Notes: generated by a model from the sequence alone, not told the origin. A DNA stretch of 31,359 bases from an uncultured Bacteroidales bacterium (GCA_946406095.1 CAMJJO010000004.1:1-31359); one strand, 5' to 3'; counted from the stretch's first letter, positions 8,738 through 19,400 are shown. Program-made: numbers and translations.

Positions 8738-9703
8738 TTATAGCACAAAATCTATAAGGATCGGGAGGTGATCGGAAGGGCGGAAGAAAGAGTGCACTTC
8801 GTCGCTGCGAACGGGAGTGGTGAATCTGTCTTCGGCTATCCTGGCCTCCTTGACCTTTGCTCTCAGGGCCTCGGTCACATAAACGAAGTCGATACGCTGG
8901 CACGACTGCGCGGATGCGAGGAAACTCCTCGGGTGCAACTCACGGACAATGTCGCGATATGGGGTGTTGTTCAGTATGTAATCGTGAACAATGAACCTTT
9001 TATCGTCGTCCGGATACCCGTAGAAGCAGTTGTCGAGCCGTGACACCGAATTGAAGTCGCCCATCATCATCCAGTAGTGCGATGATGCTTCGGGGTCGGT
9101 AAGGATTGTAGAAGAGCATATCGTCTCCAGTTCCATCCTGCGGTAGAGGTCGCCTCCGCCACGTGCGGCATCCGCCTCCTGTTCCGCCTTCGAAGCCTTC
9201 TTCAGACGGAAGTCGTATGCGAGGGGGCAGGTGTGCAGGGTAACGATTTCGAGCGACTTGCCACGGACTTTTATCCGGGCCCAACTGGCTCCGTGAACAA
9301 CGATGGAATCGGGTTCGGAGCCTGTGATTCGGGATACGTTCTCGATGGGGTACCGGGAGGTTATCACCTGGGGATAGCTGTCCCTGTGGGCGCCGACGTA
9401 CACATATTTGTGCCCGTACCTGCGCGCAAGGGATTTCCAGTTGCCTACAAGGTAACGTTCCTCAACAGGAAGCCGGCGGTCCGTTCCGGAGTAGTAGATG
9501 CTCTGGGCTTCGCACCACACGCAGATGTCGGGCTTCTTGTCTTTCACCCATCCGACGAACGCATCGTAGTTGTCCTCCTGCCCGGACCACATGCCGTTCT
9601 GAATGTTCCAGTACAGGAGCCGGAGCGGTTTTTCACCGCTCCTGCCCCATGCACTGAGACATAAAATCAAAACCGAGCAAAGAGTAAGGAGTCTTTTCAT
9701 CAT
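8738..9703 (-). CDS. Secreted endonuclease/exonuclease/phosphatase (EEP) family phosphodiesterase
   Basis: A 321-residue protein with a signal peptide (about 1-20, no lipobox) followed by one EEP domain. The full active-site set of this Mg-dependent fold is present: YWNIQNG (N33), CEAQ (E65), THQ-equivalent LHTC (H157), MGDFNS (D216, N218), RIDFVYV (D272) and the terminal SDHLP (D311, H312). Family members cleave phosphodiesters in DNA, RNA, sphingomyelin or phosphoinositides, so the fold tells the chemistry but not the substrate. It is clearly a paralogue of the C-terminal domain of the protein at 20547-23060, sharing RxLYWNIQxGMW, VCVWCEA, ITSRY and MMGDFNS. Being soluble and exported, it probably acts in the periplasm. 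It starts 2 nt after the IPT/NHL gene. Confidence 0.9.
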   Translation of the reverse strand: MMKRLLTLCSVLILCLSAWGRSGEKPLRLLYWNIQNGMWSGQEDNYDAFVGWVKDKKPDICVWCEAQSIYYSGTDRRLPVEERYLVGNWKSLARRYGHKYVYVGAHRDSYPQVITSRYPIENVSRITGSEPDSIVVHGASWARIKVRGKSLEIVTLHTCPLAYDFRLKKASKAEQEADAARGGGDLYRRMELETICSSTILTDPEASSHYWMMMGDFNSVSRLDNCFYGYPDDDKRFIVHDYILNNTPYRDIVRELHPRSFLASAQSCQRIDFVYVTEALRAKVKEARIAEDRFTTPVRSDEVHSFFRPSDHLPILIDFVL

Positions 9704-9705
9704 CC

Positions 9706-11544
9706 CTATTCTACGACAATCTTGCGGATGATATTCTTGTTTCCGGCAGGGAAATAGAAGGCTCCGGTCTTAGGATCGCGGCACAACTGCCCGAGATAGT
9801 CCTTATCACCCATCTTGACCTCCGAACCGGTCCCGTCGGCAACGCCATATACATACGGCTGGCCGGCAAGGGTCTTTACGATACCCTTGGTGTAGTCTCC
9901 GTCGACACCGGGAACTACTACACGGAACAGGCTGTGGCGCATGTCGAGGATGTAGAGGTAATTGTCTTCAGGATCCTGGTACAGACCGGAAACAGGGCCT
10001 ATGGTTGCGGTAAGGGTATTACCGGGTTCTCCGTCAGTAACGGTGGAAGCGTCACCCTGTGTGGATTTCTGTCCGCCGGCAACGATCTTGGTCTCTCCGC
10101 TTGCGATGTTCACGACTTCGACTCCCCATCCGTTGGCACCCTGGATGAGATTCTCCTGCTTGCTGTCGACAATAAGGCTGAGAGGCTGTATTGAAATCTC
10201 ATACACCTTCTCGACCTTGTTGTTGTAAACTGAAAGGATGCGGTTGACTTTGTTGTCGGTTCCGCGGCTGGTAATATACAGGTGACCGTTCTTGTCGAAC
10301 TTGCATGCCATGATGTTGCCGAATTTGATGTCGGCAGGGACTCCTTCGGGAGCGTATGTCGTCCAGTTGTTGGACTTGTCGACCTTCCCTATCAAAGCCT
10401 TCGCCTTGCATGCAACGTGGAAATTGCCGTCGGCGTCGAAATCGCCGCTCCAGGGATAGAAACCGGCTCCGATTGTTGCGGGAGCTACGACCGTCGTCAC
10501 GGCATAGTTGGAGAGGTCTACCCTGAAAACACCATGCGCATTGTTGCCGCCGCGGGTTGTAACCCACATGCTTCCGTCGGGAGCGATGCCCACATATTCA
10601 GGGAACTGGACGCTTGCCGCCGTTCCCACACCTTCTTCATTCTTGGCGGTGCCTGAGCCGATAACGGTACTGACAGTGGCTTTTCCTACCTTGTAGAACA
10701 CGAAGTCGGGAGTGTCCACTGCGACGGCGCCCTTTACTGCGACGTTGAATTTGTACTGTCCCTTTGCAAGTTCGGGAAGAGTGACGGTAAGGGTTGTTTC
10801 GGTGACGACATTCACGGAAACTGCGGTACCGTTCACGGTGACTACATTCTCTTCAAGAACCTCGGAGAAACCTGTGCCCGTGATCGTGAGTTCGTCGCCC
10901 GTCGTGCCGATGGGAGGATTGACGGATTCGACGGTAACGATCCTTTCCGCCTTGTAGTTGAATGTTCCGGCGGGAAGAATCTCGTCGCCCTTCTTCACAA
11001 GCACGGCAACCTCGCCGGCTCCATCGGGAACGATGACGGTGATCCTGGTGTCTTCCACGCTCTTGATTTCGGCATTTGCATCGCCGAAGAGAACGGTGAG
11101 GGCGGAGGCATCGGTGCCGAAGTTGGTACCGCTGATCACCACTTCTTCGCCGATCTTGGCCTCTGCGGGCTCAAGTCCGGTGACGGTCATGGGCTTCACG
11201 ACCTCAAGATAGGTATATTTCACCGCCCCGGACTTCTGTCCGTCAACCGTAACGGTCACGTCAACCTCTCCCACGGGATTCTCGGGAACGGTAACGGTCA
11301 GGGAAGTCGCACTTGCCTTAGCCACGGTAGCGTCTGCGGTGCCGAACTTGACGGAATTCTCAGAAGCGACAGTGGAGAAATCCTTGCCGGAAATGACCAC
11401 GAGGTCGCCGGCATAACCGCTGTCGGGAGCGATAGACGTAACAGAAGGAACCACCTTGGTCTCCTCCTTGGGTTCGTCTTTCTTGTCGCACGCCGTTGCA
11501 AGGAGCGCAATGGCTGCGAGAGAGATAAATAATGCTTTTTTCAT
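9706..11544 (-). CDS. Lipoprotein with three IPT/TIG domains and an NHL-type beta-propeller
   Basis: A 612-residue lipoprotein; the lipobox LATAC puts the acylated cysteine at residue 19, followed by a charged KKDEPKEE spacer. Three IPT/TIG immunoglobulin-like domains follow at about 33-113, 117-198 and 202-285, each starting with a pattern such as VTSIAPDSGYAGDLVVISG. The remainder (about 288-612) has repeated APDGSMWV, DADGNFHV, DKNGHLYI, DPEDNYLYI and DPKTGAFYF strands typical of an NHL-like propeller. Proteins of this design accompany SusC/SusD in many utilisation loci and are thought to be surface binding proteins; no catalytic residues are evident. It sits 22 nt after the DUF5689 gene. 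Confidence 0.87.
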   Translation of the reverse strand: MKKALFISLAAIALLATACDKKDEPKEETKVVPSVTSIAPDSGYAGDLVVISGKDFSTVASENSVKFGTADATVAKASATSLTVTVPENPVGEVDVTVTVDGQKSGAVKYTYLEVVKPMTVTGLEPAEAKIGEEVVISGTNFGTDASALTVLFGDANAEIKSVEDTRITVIVPDGAGEVAVLVKKGDEILPAGTFNYKAERIVTVESVNPPIGTTGDELTITGTGFSEVLEENVVTVNGTAVSVNVVTETTLTVTLPELAKGQYKFNVAVKGAVAVDTPDFVFYKVGKATVSTVIGSGTAKNEEGVGTAASVQFPEYVGIAPDGSMWVTTRGGNNAHGVFRVDLSNYAVTTVVAPATIGAGFYPWSGDFDADGNFHVACKAKALIGKVDKSNNWTTYAPEGVPADIKFGNIMACKFDKNGHLYITSRGTDNKVNRILSVYNNKVEKVYEISIQPLSLIVDSKQENLIQGANGWGVEVVNIASGETKIVAGGQKSTQGDASTVTDGEPGNTLTATIGPVSGLYQDPEDNYLYILDMRHSLFRVVVPGVDGDYTKGIVKTLAGQPYVYGVADGTGSEVKMGDKDYLGQLCRDPKTGAFYFPAGNKNIIRKIVVE

Positions 11545-11566
11545 AATGATAATGAATTAGAAATGG

Positions 11567-13954
11567 TTATTGCTTGTTGTATCTGATTGCGATGTAATCG
11601 AGCGAACTCGAATGCATGTCGTTGTTGAAGTCGGGGCCTATCACGGCATCTGCGTAGTCGGCGCCGGTGCTGCAGATATCGTTTGCCGGAGTGAGCTTGA
11701 TGTACACGTTCTCGTGGCCGAGGATGGCTGCGGGGAGTTCGAAATCCATGGCCTTGTAACCCACTATCGAAGAGTACAAGGTGTTGCTCCATGTGGAAAC
11801 GTCGGGAACCGTATATTCCGCTACGAGGGTCCATTTGGAATCGTCGTTCACCTGGTCGGTCAGGCCCCATTCCAGTTTCCAGTAACGGGGGGAATAGAAG
11901 CGCTGCGAGGTGTTCATGGCCGATATCTGCAGGGAGATATGGTCGGTGCTGATTCCCTCCGTGGAGAAATTGATCAGCCAGGAATAACCCCTGTTGGTAT
12001 CGTAGTCCCACCAGTAAATGGAACGGAAGGCGCAGTAGCAGTCGGGGGAGCACCAGCTCTTTCCTGCCATGGAACCGCCGTTGGCTATGCGTTTCCCTCC
12101 GGTTTCGTCGGAGGTGCTGGGAGCCAGCCATTCCGTACCGTTGGAAGATGTGCCCACCCAGTCCTCCATCTCGGGATTGTAGCGGTCTTTCTCCGGATCC
12201 AGGATTATTCCGAGGCCGTTCATATTGCCCGTATTCTCTCCGAACATGGTTCCGCTAAGGCCCATGGGACCGAGATAAGAGAAGGTGGCCTCACTGTACA
12301 TGTGCTGGCCGTAGGCGTCTTCGTTCGTGAACTCCTTGGCGGGAGAACCGGAATAACGGCTCTGGTAAGTGTGTGTAAACCAGCCGTTTTCGCCGTAGGT
12401 AGGGAGCTGGCGGCCGTTCTCCACATCGGGATTCCAGTAACGGTATTCGGCAAGGATGGCGCTGAAGCTGTCTTCCACGCTGTCGTTCATCGCGCCCCAG
12501 ATATCTTCCTTGTTCTGATGGCGGATCTGATAACGCCCTATGTTGCCGAGGGAGAGGTCTTCATTCACATCGAGCGGGTCGGCGCCGTTCTTCCATTCGA
12601 AGCGGCAGAAGCGCTCATGCACTATCACGCCGGAGATGGAGCCGCTTCCATAAGGGAGACGGGTGCCGTCGTTGCGGTAAACACAGACTGTGTTCGTGTA
12701 CATGTAGGTATGGTTGCCGTCCTTGTCGCGCACGAGAAGAGGGTACTTCGAGATGCGGTTGGCCCTTCCGCCTATAGAATAGCCTTCGTTGATAGGTGAG
12801 AGGGAGCCTTTGCGGACGGGGAACTCGACATCCTGCAGAGTGACATAGGTGTAGATGTCATCGTCGGTGAGAGTGCCGATGGTACGGACTTTCACAGGGA
12901 CGTCGGCGGCGGCGCCTGCCACCTGTGACACCACCATGCTGTTGGTTATGCCGGTGATGTCGTAGCGTTCCGGCTCCTCGGAACGGGTTATCGTAGCCCC
13001 GTACAGGAGAACCTGGACTTTGTCGTACTGCTTGAAAATATTGTCGGAGACAGCCTTGGTATGCAGGCAGAATCCGTATTTCCCGTCGGCCGATTCAAGG
13101 TAGACGGTGGTCTTGGAACCATTGTAGTCTATCGAAGATGTGGTCTTCTGCTCGTTCTCGCCTGCATTTCCGTTTTCGGTGTTGCTGACGACGATTCCCT
13201 CGACTATGATATACTTGTCGACCGGCTCGCCGGTGGCGAAATCAAGACGCACGTCTTCGAAAGATGTGAGGGTTCCTAGCACGCCCTTGGCCGTTTTCTG
13301 CGTCACGTTCAGCAGGAGGGAGCTTTTCTCGCCCCATCCGTCGGTGTAGGAAAGCAGTATGGTCGCAGTGCGCACTTTCTCTCCGTCCTGGTTGGCACTC
13401 ACGCCGAGGGCAAGGGTGCCGTTGTCGATGGCTACATCCTCGATCCAGTCTTCCGCCGCATCGTCGGCATAGCTGATGGCCACCTCAAAATCTTCGAAGG
13501 GGATGTTGGTGTCGATGGGGACGGAGGTCACACCCTTGGTGTTTTCGCAGATGACGGACGCATTGTCGATTGAAAGCACCGCCGTCAACATGCCTTTCTG
13601 CTTTATCAGAAGGGTATCTCTGCGCTCGTCGATATCGCTGCAGAGAACGACCGTCGCCATGCGCTTGAACCCCTCGTTCATCTGGTAAGTTGCGGAGATT
13701 ATGCCGTCGCCCCTGCCGGAAGAAGGTTCCAGCGTAAGCCATGAACTTCCCCCGGTCATTTCCGCATGGTAGGAATCGTTCGCGTAGACCTGGATGTCGA
13801 ACAAACCTTCGGAAGCATCCAGCACATATTCCTTGGTCCTTGCGCCGAGTTCCACCATGACTGTCTTCATCTCCGCATCATCCACCTGGCATGACTGCAG
13901 GGCCGCTGCGAAGACGAACGCTAAAAGTATTGTTCTGTTTTTCATATCACTCAT
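11567..13954 (-). CDS. BACON and DUF5689 domain surface lipoprotein
   Basis: A 795-residue lipoprotein with lipobox ALQSC (cysteine 22). Residues of about 28-120 and 125-220 form BACON-like immunoglobulin domains, the first ending in the typical RRDTLLIKQKG and the second in SLLLNVTQKT. From about 227 a DUF5689 domain follows (LTSFEDVRLDF...KYIIVEGIVVSN...YGFCLHTK...YDKVQVLLYGATI), whose strand pattern looks like an OB fold. The C-terminal 300 residues, rich in Trp and Tyr, are a beta-sandwich-like region I do not recognise. The ATG overlaps the stop of the preceding BACON gene as ATGA (13951-13954), which fixes the start and indicates coupling. Its role is probably substrate binding at the cell surface. 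Confidence 0.85.
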   Translation of the reverse strand: MSDMKNRTILLAFVFAAALQSCQVDDAEMKTVMVELGARTKEYVLDASEGLFDIQVYANDSYHAEMTGGSSWLTLEPSSGRGDGIISATYQMNEGFKRMATVVLCSDIDERRDTLLIKQKGMLTAVLSIDNASVICENTKGVTSVPIDTNIPFEDFEVAISYADDAAEDWIEDVAIDNGTLALGVSANQDGEKVRTATILLSYTDGWGEKSSLLLNVTQKTAKGVLGTLTSFEDVRLDFATGEPVDKYIIVEGIVVSNTENGNAGENEQKTTSSIDYNGSKTTVYLESADGKYGFCLHTKAVSDNIFKQYDKVQVLLYGATITRSEEPERYDITGITNSMVVSQVAGAAADVPVKVRTIGTLTDDDIYTYVTLQDVEFPVRKGSLSPINEGYSIGGRANRISKYPLLVRDKDGNHTYMYTNTVCVYRNDGTRLPYGSGSISGVIVHERFCRFEWKNGADPLDVNEDLSLGNIGRYQIRHQNKEDIWGAMNDSVEDSFSAILAEYRYWNPDVENGRQLPTYGENGWFTHTYQSRYSGSPAKEFTNEDAYGQHMYSEATFSYLGPMGLSGTMFGENTGNMNGLGIILDPEKDRYNPEMEDWVGTSSNGTEWLAPSTSDETGGKRIANGGSMAGKSWCSPDCYCAFRSIYWWDYDTNRGYSWLINFSTEGISTDHISLQISAMNTSQRFYSPRYWKLEWGLTDQVNDDSKWTLVAEYTVPDVSTWSNTLYSSIVGYKAMDFELPAAILGHENVYIKLTPANDICSTGADYADAVIGPDFNNDMHSSSLDYIAIRYNKQ

Positions 13955-14937
13955 GCTTTTTGTAAGACGGTAAACTCACCCTTCGCACTCTTGCCGGCTA
14001 TGTCGATGAAGTTGACGGATATCTGCGCGGAGCGCATGATCCCGGTCGCATTGGCTTCCAGCGAGAACTCCAGGCCGTTTTTTGTCAGGCGGATATAACG
14101 TACCCAGTCTGCCTTGCATGTGATGATTACATCGTCGATGTAAGGGTAAATGTTGTTCAGGGTGCATTTGACAGTATAGTCCGCCTCCGTGTTGTCGTAA
14201 GATCCGGAAATCGACGACAGCAGGAACATCGGAGCCTCGGCGCTCTGTTTCACCGTGAACAAGGAACGGAAGTTGCGTCCGGTCGGATCGTCGATTGACA
14301 CCACCAGATCCGCGTTGCGCGAGCCGGTTCCGGAGTAGGGCGCCACGTCGAGGCCGATGCGGTCGTAACGCTTCACGGCGTCTACTATCCAATGTTCTGT
14401 AGATGCGTTTTCCGGAGCGACCAGAACCGTATCTTTCTTGCCGGAAGCATCGGTGTATATTGCTGTGACGCGGATGGCTTCGGTGCTGTAGTAGAGATTG
14501 CTCGTGCCCGGGATGAAAGCAAGACCTCCGTTCTTAAGAACGTCGAGCGTGTTGTATTCGAGCTTGAATGAAGGGGATGTGACGGGACCTGTCTGCGTCA
14601 TGAAAACCGTGTCGCGCCTTGATCCGCTTGCGAGCACTATGCCCACCCGGCGGGCTATGCCGTAATTGGCGGCGTAGCTGAACACCAGGTCGTTTGTGCC
14701 TTCTCCCGACAGCTTGTTGATGGAAGCCCAGTCCACAGCTTCCGAAAGCGATGCCGTCCACGCACCCGTGGCATAAACCATCACGTGGGTGGAGCCGGCA
14801 TCGGCCGACAGGGTAAGGTTCCTGGCCGTCACCGAGAGGGGGATGTCGTATTCAAATGGTTTGTCGCAGGCCGCGAGTCCAAACACGGCCGCAAGCATCA
14901 GGGCCATAATTTTACATTCCATATTTCGCATACGCAT
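13951..14937 (-). CDS. BACON-domain lipoprotein (putative surface substrate-binding protein)
   Basis: The frame is open from 14946, but that codon is TTG. ATG codons lie at 14937, 14931 and 14922; 14937 gives 328 residues and a basic n-region (MRMRN) before the hydrophobic segment and lipobox LAAC (cysteine 24). All three starts overlap the susD2 stop, by 26, 20 or 11 nt. The mature protein reads as three BACON-like immunoglobulin modules at about 37-117, 120-225 and 230-328, each closing with a VxQxx strand (TVFMTQTG, LFTVKQSA, FTVLQKA). BACON modules occur in Bacteroidetes surface proteins and often space a binding or catalytic domain from the membrane; no catalytic domain is attached here. 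The position directly after susD2 suits a SusE-like binding protein. Confidence 0.8.
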   Translation of the reverse strand: MRMRNMECKIMALMLAAVFGLAACDKPFEYDIPLSVTARNLTLSADAGSTHVMVYATGAWTASLSEAVDWASINKLSGEGTNDLVFSYAANYGIARRVGIVLASGSRRDTVFMTQTGPVTSPSFKLEYNTLDVLKNGGLAFIPGTSNLYYSTEAIRVTAIYTDASGKKDTVLVAPENASTEHWIVDAVKRYDRIGLDVAPYSGTGSRNADLVVSIDDPTGRNFRSLFTVKQSAEAPMFLLSSISGSYDNTEADYTVKCTLNNIYPYIDDVIITCKADWVRYIRLTKNGLEFSLEANATGIMRSAQISVNFIDIAGKSAKGEFTVLQKA

Positions 14938-16408
14938 TATTGTCAAGATTATGTTTGGAATACACTACCTGCACATCCGGGATGGGATAGTATTCGTGGC
15001 AGGGTTTGATGTTGTTCTGGAGCGTTCCGTAGTCGTTGTAGGCCACCACTGCATCGTACCAGATTCCCCACCGCACAAGGTCGAATTTGCGCTGGAACTC
15101 GCCGAACAGTTCGCGGGCGCGCTCACAGCGTATTTCTTCCTGAAGACGGGGGAAGGTGCGGAAGACGTAATCCTTCACTCCGGCACGGTTGCGGGTCATG
15201 TTGAGGTAGCGGACCGCATTGTCGCTGTCGCCGATCTCACAGTAGCACTCGGCCATCAGCAGCACCACATCGGCGTAGCGGAAAATCTTGTAGTTGTTGC
15301 TGTCCCTAGTGGTCTTCATTCCCGGACACCAGAATTTGGGCCCCATCCAGGGGCGGGTGTTGTTCTTCAGGCTGGTGAAAGTGATGCCGTCGTAGGTCCA
15401 GGCGGTGTTGTAGAGGGCCCGGAGGTCGCCCGTCATCTTGGGCATGAGTCCCTGGCAGTAATATACGCAGGGCTGGGCCGACTGCCATGTGGTGGCTTCG
15501 TCGCCGAGTTCCGGTATGTCTATACCGTCGTAAATCGAGCCGCTGCGCCTCGGAGGGGTGCAGACGCACGCCACGTTGGATGTGTAGGCAAGGCCTCCGT
15601 CCACATAGATATGCTGGATCTCGAAGATGGATTCCGGCGTATTCTTGTTGCGCCACAGGACGTTTTCTTCAAGGTCGTAATCCGAGAGGGGGCCGTATAT
15701 CTTCTCGAGCGACTTGCAGGCTTCGAGTGCTGTTTCCCATTCCTGGTTCCAGACCGCCATCTTCGCAATGACCATATATGCCATGGCCGCTCCGAGCCTG
15801 TTGCCGGCGTTGTCGTACGTACGGGTCTGGGGGACCAGGGAAACGATCTCCTTGAGGTCGGCGATGACCTTGTCGCGGGTCTCCGCCGCACTCATTCTCG
15901 GAAGCACCGCTATGCGCTCCAGCACCTCGTCGTCGGTCACGTCGTCGAAGTAGAAGGGCACGTCGCCGAAGAAACTGGTGAGGGTCCAGTAGTAGAAGCC
16001 GCGCAGGGCCTTGACCTCGCACAGCAGTTCGTTGCGCTGGGCGTCGGTAAGGACGGTGCTTTCCCCGATGCCTTTCACCGCGAAGTTGCAGCGCTGCACT
16101 CCGAGATATCCCTGCTGCCATACGTTGGCTCCGAAACGGGGTTTGACGGGGCTGATGTCGAGCTGCGCGTCGAGCGTACCCGAGGCGCACCAGATGACAT
16201 CCGTAACGCATTCGGTAGCAAGGAAGTAGTTGTAAACGTATATCGATTTCAGCGGGATGTAGCAGCCGTTCACCACCGACTGGCACTCCTGATAACTGCG
16301 GAAGAAGTTTTCGGGCGTACTCACCGCAGATGTCGATTCCTCGTCCAGCGAGCAGGCCGAAAAAGCCGCCGCGCAGAAGATTGCCAAAATTATTCTGTAT
16401 GTCTTCAT
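14912..16408 (-). CDS. SusD/RagB family nutrient-uptake outer-membrane lipoprotein (second pair)
   Basis: A 498-residue SusD homologue, lipidated at cysteine 19 (lipobox FSAC). Typical features are the N-terminal SusD-like region with STPENFFRSYQECQSVVNGCY, the conserved EVKALRGFYYWTLTSFFGDVPF segment, tetratricopeptide-type helices, and the RagB C-terminal block ending with ADVVLLMAECYCEIGDSDNAVRYLN-type helices and FGEFQRKFDLVRWG. SusD proteins form the surface lid on their SusC transporter and capture ligand. The gene begins 4 nt after the susC2 stop, the standard arrangement. The sequence differs much from the other SusD in this locus, so the two pairs probably bind different parts or sizes of ligand. 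Confidence 0.95.
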   Translation of the reverse strand: MKTYRIILAIFCAAAFSACSLDEESTSAVSTPENFFRSYQECQSVVNGCYIPLKSIYVYNYFLATECVTDVIWCASGTLDAQLDISPVKPRFGANVWQQGYLGVQRCNFAVKGIGESTVLTDAQRNELLCEVKALRGFYYWTLTSFFGDVPFYFDDVTDDEVLERIAVLPRMSAAETRDKVIADLKEIVSLVPQTRTYDNAGNRLGAAMAYMVIAKMAVWNQEWETALEACKSLEKIYGPLSDYDLEENVLWRNKNTPESIFEIQHIYVDGGLAYTSNVACVCTPPRRSGSIYDGIDIPELGDEATTWQSAQPCVYYCQGLMPKMTGDLRALYNTAWTYDGITFTSLKNNTRPWMGPKFWCPGMKTTRDSNNYKIFRYADVVLLMAECYCEIGDSDNAVRYLNMTRNRAGVKDYVFRTFPRLQEEIRCERARELFGEFQRKFDLVRWGIWYDAVVAYNDYGTLQNNIKPCHEYYPIPDVQVVYSKHNLDNNAYAKYGM

Positions 16409-16412
16409 GATT

Positions 16413-19400
16413 CTAATATCTTACTTGAACGCTGAAAGTGATGGTACGTGCCTTCGGATAGGCTCCGAGGTCGACACGGCGCAGGGTTGAAGAACTTCCT
16501 TCGCTCGAAACGTCGGGGTCGAACCCGTTGTAGTATTTCCACAGCAGGAGGTTCTCTCCGGAAAGGGTGAAGGTTGCATCTCGCAAGCCGGAACGGGTCT
16601 TGCTGAGATCCAGGGTATACCCGACGCTCACGGTCTTGAGACGCAGATAGGAGGCATCGTGGATCATGAAGTCGCTCGGGATGGAAACGTCGGTGTAGCA
16701 GGCCCTCGGGATGTTGGATTCCGGGTTGCGCTCGGGATGCCAGGCGTTGAGCATGTAACGGTACTGGTTGGTGTACATGCCTCCGGCCTGGTAGAACTCG
16801 GCGTAGTTGTAGATCTTTCCGCCCAGCGAATATGCGAAGTACACTCCGAGTTTCAGGTTCTTGTAGTAGAAGGTGTTCTGGAGTCCTCCGTAGATATACG
16901 GGTCAGCATTGCCCTGATAGACAAGGTCGTCCTGATTGAGCACGCCGTCATGGTTGGTGTCGTAGTAACGGGGAGTACCGTCGTCCCAGTTCGCGGTGGT
17001 GCTCACGTAGGTCCTTGTCACCTTGTTCCTTTCCCTCTCCTCGTCGCTCTTCCAGACACCGGCATACTGGAATCCCCACAGGGAGTTCAGCGGATATCCT
17101 TTCACATAACCATAGATCATGTAGGGGTTGTTGCCGGGGGAGTTCATCGCCGACACGAATTCCTCGGTCCCCACATCTTCGACGCGCTGGCAGTTGTGCG
17201 AGATAGTGAACGAGGTGGTCCACTGGAAGTTCCTGCGGGCCAGGTTCATGCTGTCGAAGGAGAGTTCAACACCCTTGTTGGAGATGCGTCCGAGGTTCAT
17301 CAGGTGCGATGAATAACCTGTCTGGTTCGCCACCTGGACCGACAGCAGCAGGTCGGTGGTAATCGAAGAATATGCCTCCGCCGTCAGGCTGAAGCGCCCG
17401 TTCCATCCCGACCAGTCAATAGCGGCGTTGTAGGATGCCGTCTTCTCCCAGCTCAGTTCTGGCTGGGCGAGACGGCTGCGGTAAAATGCGACAGGCTGAC
17501 TGTTGTTGAACAGATATCCGTCGGTCGTGCTCGAAAGCGCCGCGAGCGAACGGAAAGCGCTGATGGCGTCGTTGCCGGTCTTTCCGGCGCTGAAACGCAG
17601 GGACAGGTTATCTGCCCAGCGTGCTCCCTTGAGGAACTCCTCGTTGGAAATGTTCCACCTGAATGCGGCGGAGGGGAACGGCGCCCATTTGCGGTCGGCA
17701 GCGAAGTTCGAAGCGCCATCATAACGCATGGTGGCGGTCAGATAGTAACGGGAGTCGTAGTTGTAGTCCATCCTGGCGAAAGCCGACATCTTGGCTTTTC
17801 CGGTCGTGGAAGTGGACGCGCTGTAGGTGTTCTTGTCGACCACCGCATTCATGTTGTTCCAGAGTATCTGGTCGTCCATATATCCCTTTCCGGTAAGGGA
17901 GAAGTTGTCGGTGTCGGAATTGTATACGGAAAAACCGACCAGCGGAACCAGGCTGTGCCTGCCGCTCTTGTATTCGTAGCGGGCCGTGGTTTCCGACGAC
18001 ATGGAATTGCTGTGGTTTTCGGTACGGGTGGCCTGTCCTCCCTCGTCCGCAGTCTTTGCAGGGAGATTCCCGGGGATATAGCGATACCCGGAACTGAAAT
18101 ACAGATAGTACGAGAAGATGCTCTTGACTTGCAGGTTCTTCACCGGCGTGAGCTCGGCCTCGAACGAGTTGTTTATCGAATTCCTCTCGGTATAATGGGT
18201 GTTGAGGTCTATCAGCACGCGGGGAGTGTTGATGCGCTGGCCCAGATTGTAGAGAGGGTTCTCGATGTCGGTCACCTTGATCATCGGCGACAGGTACTGT
18301 GCTGAATTCCACCACGAAGTTCCACCTATGGAAGCCTTCGTTTCGTCGGTATGGCGGAAGGTATAGGAGCCGTTGTAGCCTACTTTGAGGAAGGAGAACA
18401 GCTGGCGGTCGAGTTTTATGCGGCCGGTGAAACGCTTCTGGCCGCTGTCCTGGATGATACCCTCTGTGTCGTTATAGGAGAGCGACACGTAGTAGTCGTG
18501 TTTCTGGTCTCCTCCCATAACGGACAGGGCGTAATTCTGGACGATTGCGGTACGGGTGATTTCCTTGATCCAGTCGGTGCCTTCTCCGAGGCTGAGGGGA
18601 TCCTTGTAAACGGATTGTGACAAGGGTGTGCCGGCCCCGACCGAAGAGTGGGAAGGGTCTTTCCCGAAGTAAGCATAGTCGTTGCGGTAGAGGGCGAATT
18701 CCGAAGCGTTCATCAGATCCAGCGACTTAGGCAGACGGCTGACTCCGAAATCGGCCTTGAACGAAATCCTGGGCTTGTCGCCCGAATTCGAACCGCTCTT
18801 GGTCGTTATGATAATGACACCGTTGGCTCCGCGGGATCCGTAGATTGCGGTGGAGGAAGCGTCCTTCAGCACGGAAATGCTCGCGATGTCGTCAGAGTTG
18901 ATGTCGTTGAGGTCGTTGATGGCATCGATTATGCCGTCGACCACTATCAGAGGTTCATTCGAAGCGGAGATGGAACGGGTTCCGCGGATTCGGATAGTGG
19001 TGGTCGAACCCGGAGCGCCGTCGGTTGACATGAAGTCGGCGCCGGCAATCCTGCCCTGAAGGGCGTTGTCGATGGAGAGGACCGGGGTGCTCTTGACATC
19101 TTCCATCTTTACGTTCGCCACCGAACCGGTAAGGTCGGTTTTCTTCGCGGTGCCGTATGCGATTACAACCACGTCCTCGAGTACGTTCTTGTCTTCGGCC
19201 AGGGTGAAGTTGATTACGGTCTGCCTGCCCACCTTTATTTCTTGGGGTACATATCCCATGTAGTCTGCGACCAGTACGGCGGATTCCGCAGCAGTGATGG
19301 TGTATTTTCCGTCCATGTCGGTCAACACGCCGTTGGAACTGCCCTTTACCATCACCGTCGCCGCAGGCAGGGGCGTGCCATCGGTATCGGTCACCACGCC

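Noticed and set aside
9706..11544. Repeated strand patterns suggesting a DNA-level tandem repeat
   Set aside because: The repetition is at protein level (three IPT/TIG domains and propeller blades), with diverged nucleotide sequence.
14789..16435. A 548-codon plus-strand open frame opposite the second susD
   Set aside because: It is a low-complexity shadow of the susD gene with no signal peptide or motif.
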